A DNA stretch of 7,540 bases from an uncultured Fidelibacterota bacterium. GTDB lineage: Bacteria > Fidelibacterota > Fidelibacteria > Fidelibacterales > Fidelibacteraceae. Positions 6,910 through 7,540 of the stretch are shown here, piece after piece. The notes beneath the pieces are model-generated. The model ran no database searches. It saw only the letters and a program-made list of their open reading frames with translations, and had not been told where the DNA came from. The position numbers were made by a program, and so were the translations under genes. Each line of letters opens with the position of its first letter. The first letter of the stretch is position 1. Location of the stretch: positions 1 through 7,540 of the forward strand of contig CALMFL010000001.1 in assembly GCA_937862595.1 (NCBI GenBank), given 5' to 3'.

Positions 6910-6937
6910 AATATAATATATAAAACCCGAGGGTAAT

Positions 6938-7540
6938 ATGAAATTGATCAGTTTATTGGGCCTGCTTGTACTCCTGCTCATTGCGTGGCTTTTATCCTAT
7001 CATAAGGACAAGGTGAATCTCCGCACCGTGGTCTGGGGGCTCTTTCTTCAGTTCCTGTTCGCCGTGATCATTCTTCAGAAAACCCCCGCAAGCTGGGTCG
7101 GGATGGCGATCTTCGCGCTCCTGCTGATCGTGTTCATTTTCCGGGACAGGATCCGGACTTCCTGGCTGAAGATCCTGTGGGTCACGGGGATCGTTCTGGC
7201 GTCCGCGGCGCTGAGCGCCCTGATCTTCCTGCTCCTGCAGGTCATCTCCTTCTCCCTGCTGATCCTGTTCGTTCTCCTGGCCATGCTGCTGAATAAATTC
7301 TTTCTCAAATCGGAGCGCATCAAGCCCTACCTCAACGCCCTGCTGGTGATCTCTATCTTCACCGCTCCGGCCGCCCGGGGACTTTACGGCCAGGCGATCT
7401 TCCAGGCCTTCAGCGACGGCGTGGCGAAATTCCTGAGCATGTCCCTCTACGGCGCCGAGTTCCTGTTCGGCAACCTGGCGCGGACCGAGCACTTCTTCCC
7501 CGCCACCTCCTCCTGGCCGGGCTTCGGATACCTCTTTGCC
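6938..7540 (+). CDS. Concentrative nucleoside transporter (CNT/NupC family), N-terminal part, runs off right edge
   Basis: The frame from ATG 6938 is open for 201 codons to the window edge, preceded by GAGGG at a 4-base spacing. The N-terminus LISLLGLLVLLLIAWLLS (3-20), then NLRTVVWGLFLQFLFAVIIL (27-46), is the start of the Nucleos_tra2_N domain. The second part of that domain, GQAIFQAFSDGVAKFL (151-166) and YGAEFLFGNL (171-180), followed by FGYLFA at the edge, matches the region before the gate domain. CNT proteins import nucleosides across the inner membrane using a Na+ or H+ gradient. In E. coli NupC these two parts are nearly adjacent; here they are separated by about 100 residues (roughly 50-149) that are themselves strongly hydrophobic, with about three or four membrane segments. 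The gene is transcribed away from the secreted-protein gene and is probably not part of the polysaccharide pathway. Codon use is GC-rich like the neighbouring gene. Confidence 0.82.
   Translation, partial: MKLISLLGLLVLLLIAWLLSYHKDKVNLRTVVWGLFLQFLFAVIILQKTPASWVGMAIFALLLIVFIFRDRIRTSWLKILWVTGIVLASAALSALIFLLLQVISFSLLILFVLLAMLLNKFFLKSERIKPYLNALLVISIFTAPAARGLYGQAIFQAFSDGVAKFLSMSLYGAEFLFGNLARTEHFFPATSSWPGFGYLFA

Larger units (their letters stand above)
6874..6937. promoter_or_regulatory. Divergent promoter region between secreted protein and nucleoside transporter
   Basis: The 64-base gap is AT-rich between two GC-rich genes. On the plus strand a perfect TATAAT lies at 6912-6917, about 12 bases before the GAGGG Shine-Dalgarno (6929-6933) of the transporter; no good -35 element is visible at the usual distance. 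On the minus strand TATATT (6920-6915) could serve the secreted-protein gene with a leader of about 35 bases. The two -10 candidates overlap, so the promoters would compete or be controlled together. The assignment rests on motif spacing only. Confidence 0.45.

Noticed and set aside
6874..6981. N-terminal extension of the secreted protein to ATG 6981
   Set aside because: The extra 36 residues would put the signal peptide internally, cover the divergent promoter and overlap the transporter start; the ATG at 6873 has a ribosome-binding site and starts a normal signal peptide.
6992..7492. Minus-strand open frame of 166 codons opposite the transporter
   Set aside because: The product is a low-complexity Glu/Gln/Asp/Arg-rich string, which is what the antisense of Leu- and Ile-rich membrane codons gives; the plus-strand CNT match is decisive.

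Overview
The window reads as a chromosomal segment of a Gram-negative bacterium of the FCB superphylum or a related candidate phylum (for example Marinimicrobia, Cloacimonadota, KSB1, Calditrichota or Ignavibacteria). The main clue is the large secreted protein ending in a type IX secretion (T9SS) type A sorting domain with the YPNPFNP motif, which is typical of those lineages. Outer-membrane polysaccharide export components agree with a two-membrane cell. The exact phylum cannot be fixed from the sequence alone.

Layout. From about 3980 down to 1 the minus strand carries a compact polysaccharide operon. In transcription order it holds a Wza-like SLBB export protein (2820-3980), a Wzz-like chain-length determinant without a kinase domain (1731-2798), a Wzy/WaaL-type O-antigen polymerase/ligase (322-1719), and the N-terminal part of a GT-B (GT4-like) glycosyltransferase that runs off the left edge (1-356, overlapping the polymerase by 35 bases). 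Upstream on the same strand, after a 97-base AT-rich gap, lies a 931-residue secreted multidomain protein (4078-6873): signal peptide, repeat-like beta-rich N-terminal part, NlpC/P60-type cysteine peptidase domain, fibronectin type III domain, a xanthan-lyase/GATase-like C-terminal region, and the T9SS sorting domain. Divergently, on the plus strand from 6938 to the right edge, is the start of a concentrative nucleoside transporter (CNT/NupC family) that appears to carry an extra block of about 100 residues with several membrane segments.

How the genes fit. The four minus-strand genes at the left form a Wzy-dependent capsule/exopolysaccharide module: a glycosyltransferase builds repeat units, Wzy polymerises them, Wzz sets the length, and the Wza-like protein carries the product through periplasm and outer membrane. 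A flippase, an initiating transferase and further glycosyltransferases would be expected beyond the left edge. The secreted NlpC/P60 protein sits just upstream and could remodel cell wall or matrix, but the promoter-like gap between them leaves a functional link as inference. The nucleoside transporter is probably an unrelated neighbour sharing a 64-base divergent promoter region.

Composition changes across the window. The polymerase and glycosyltransferase are strikingly AT-rich, the Wzz and export genes intermediate, and the secreted protein and transporter GC-rich. I saw no tRNA, rRNA, CRISPR array, insertion sequence or convincing GC-rich terminator. The genes are recognisable families; the most unusual points are the enlarged CNT transporter and the domain architecture of the secreted protein, and I do not claim a wholly new system.
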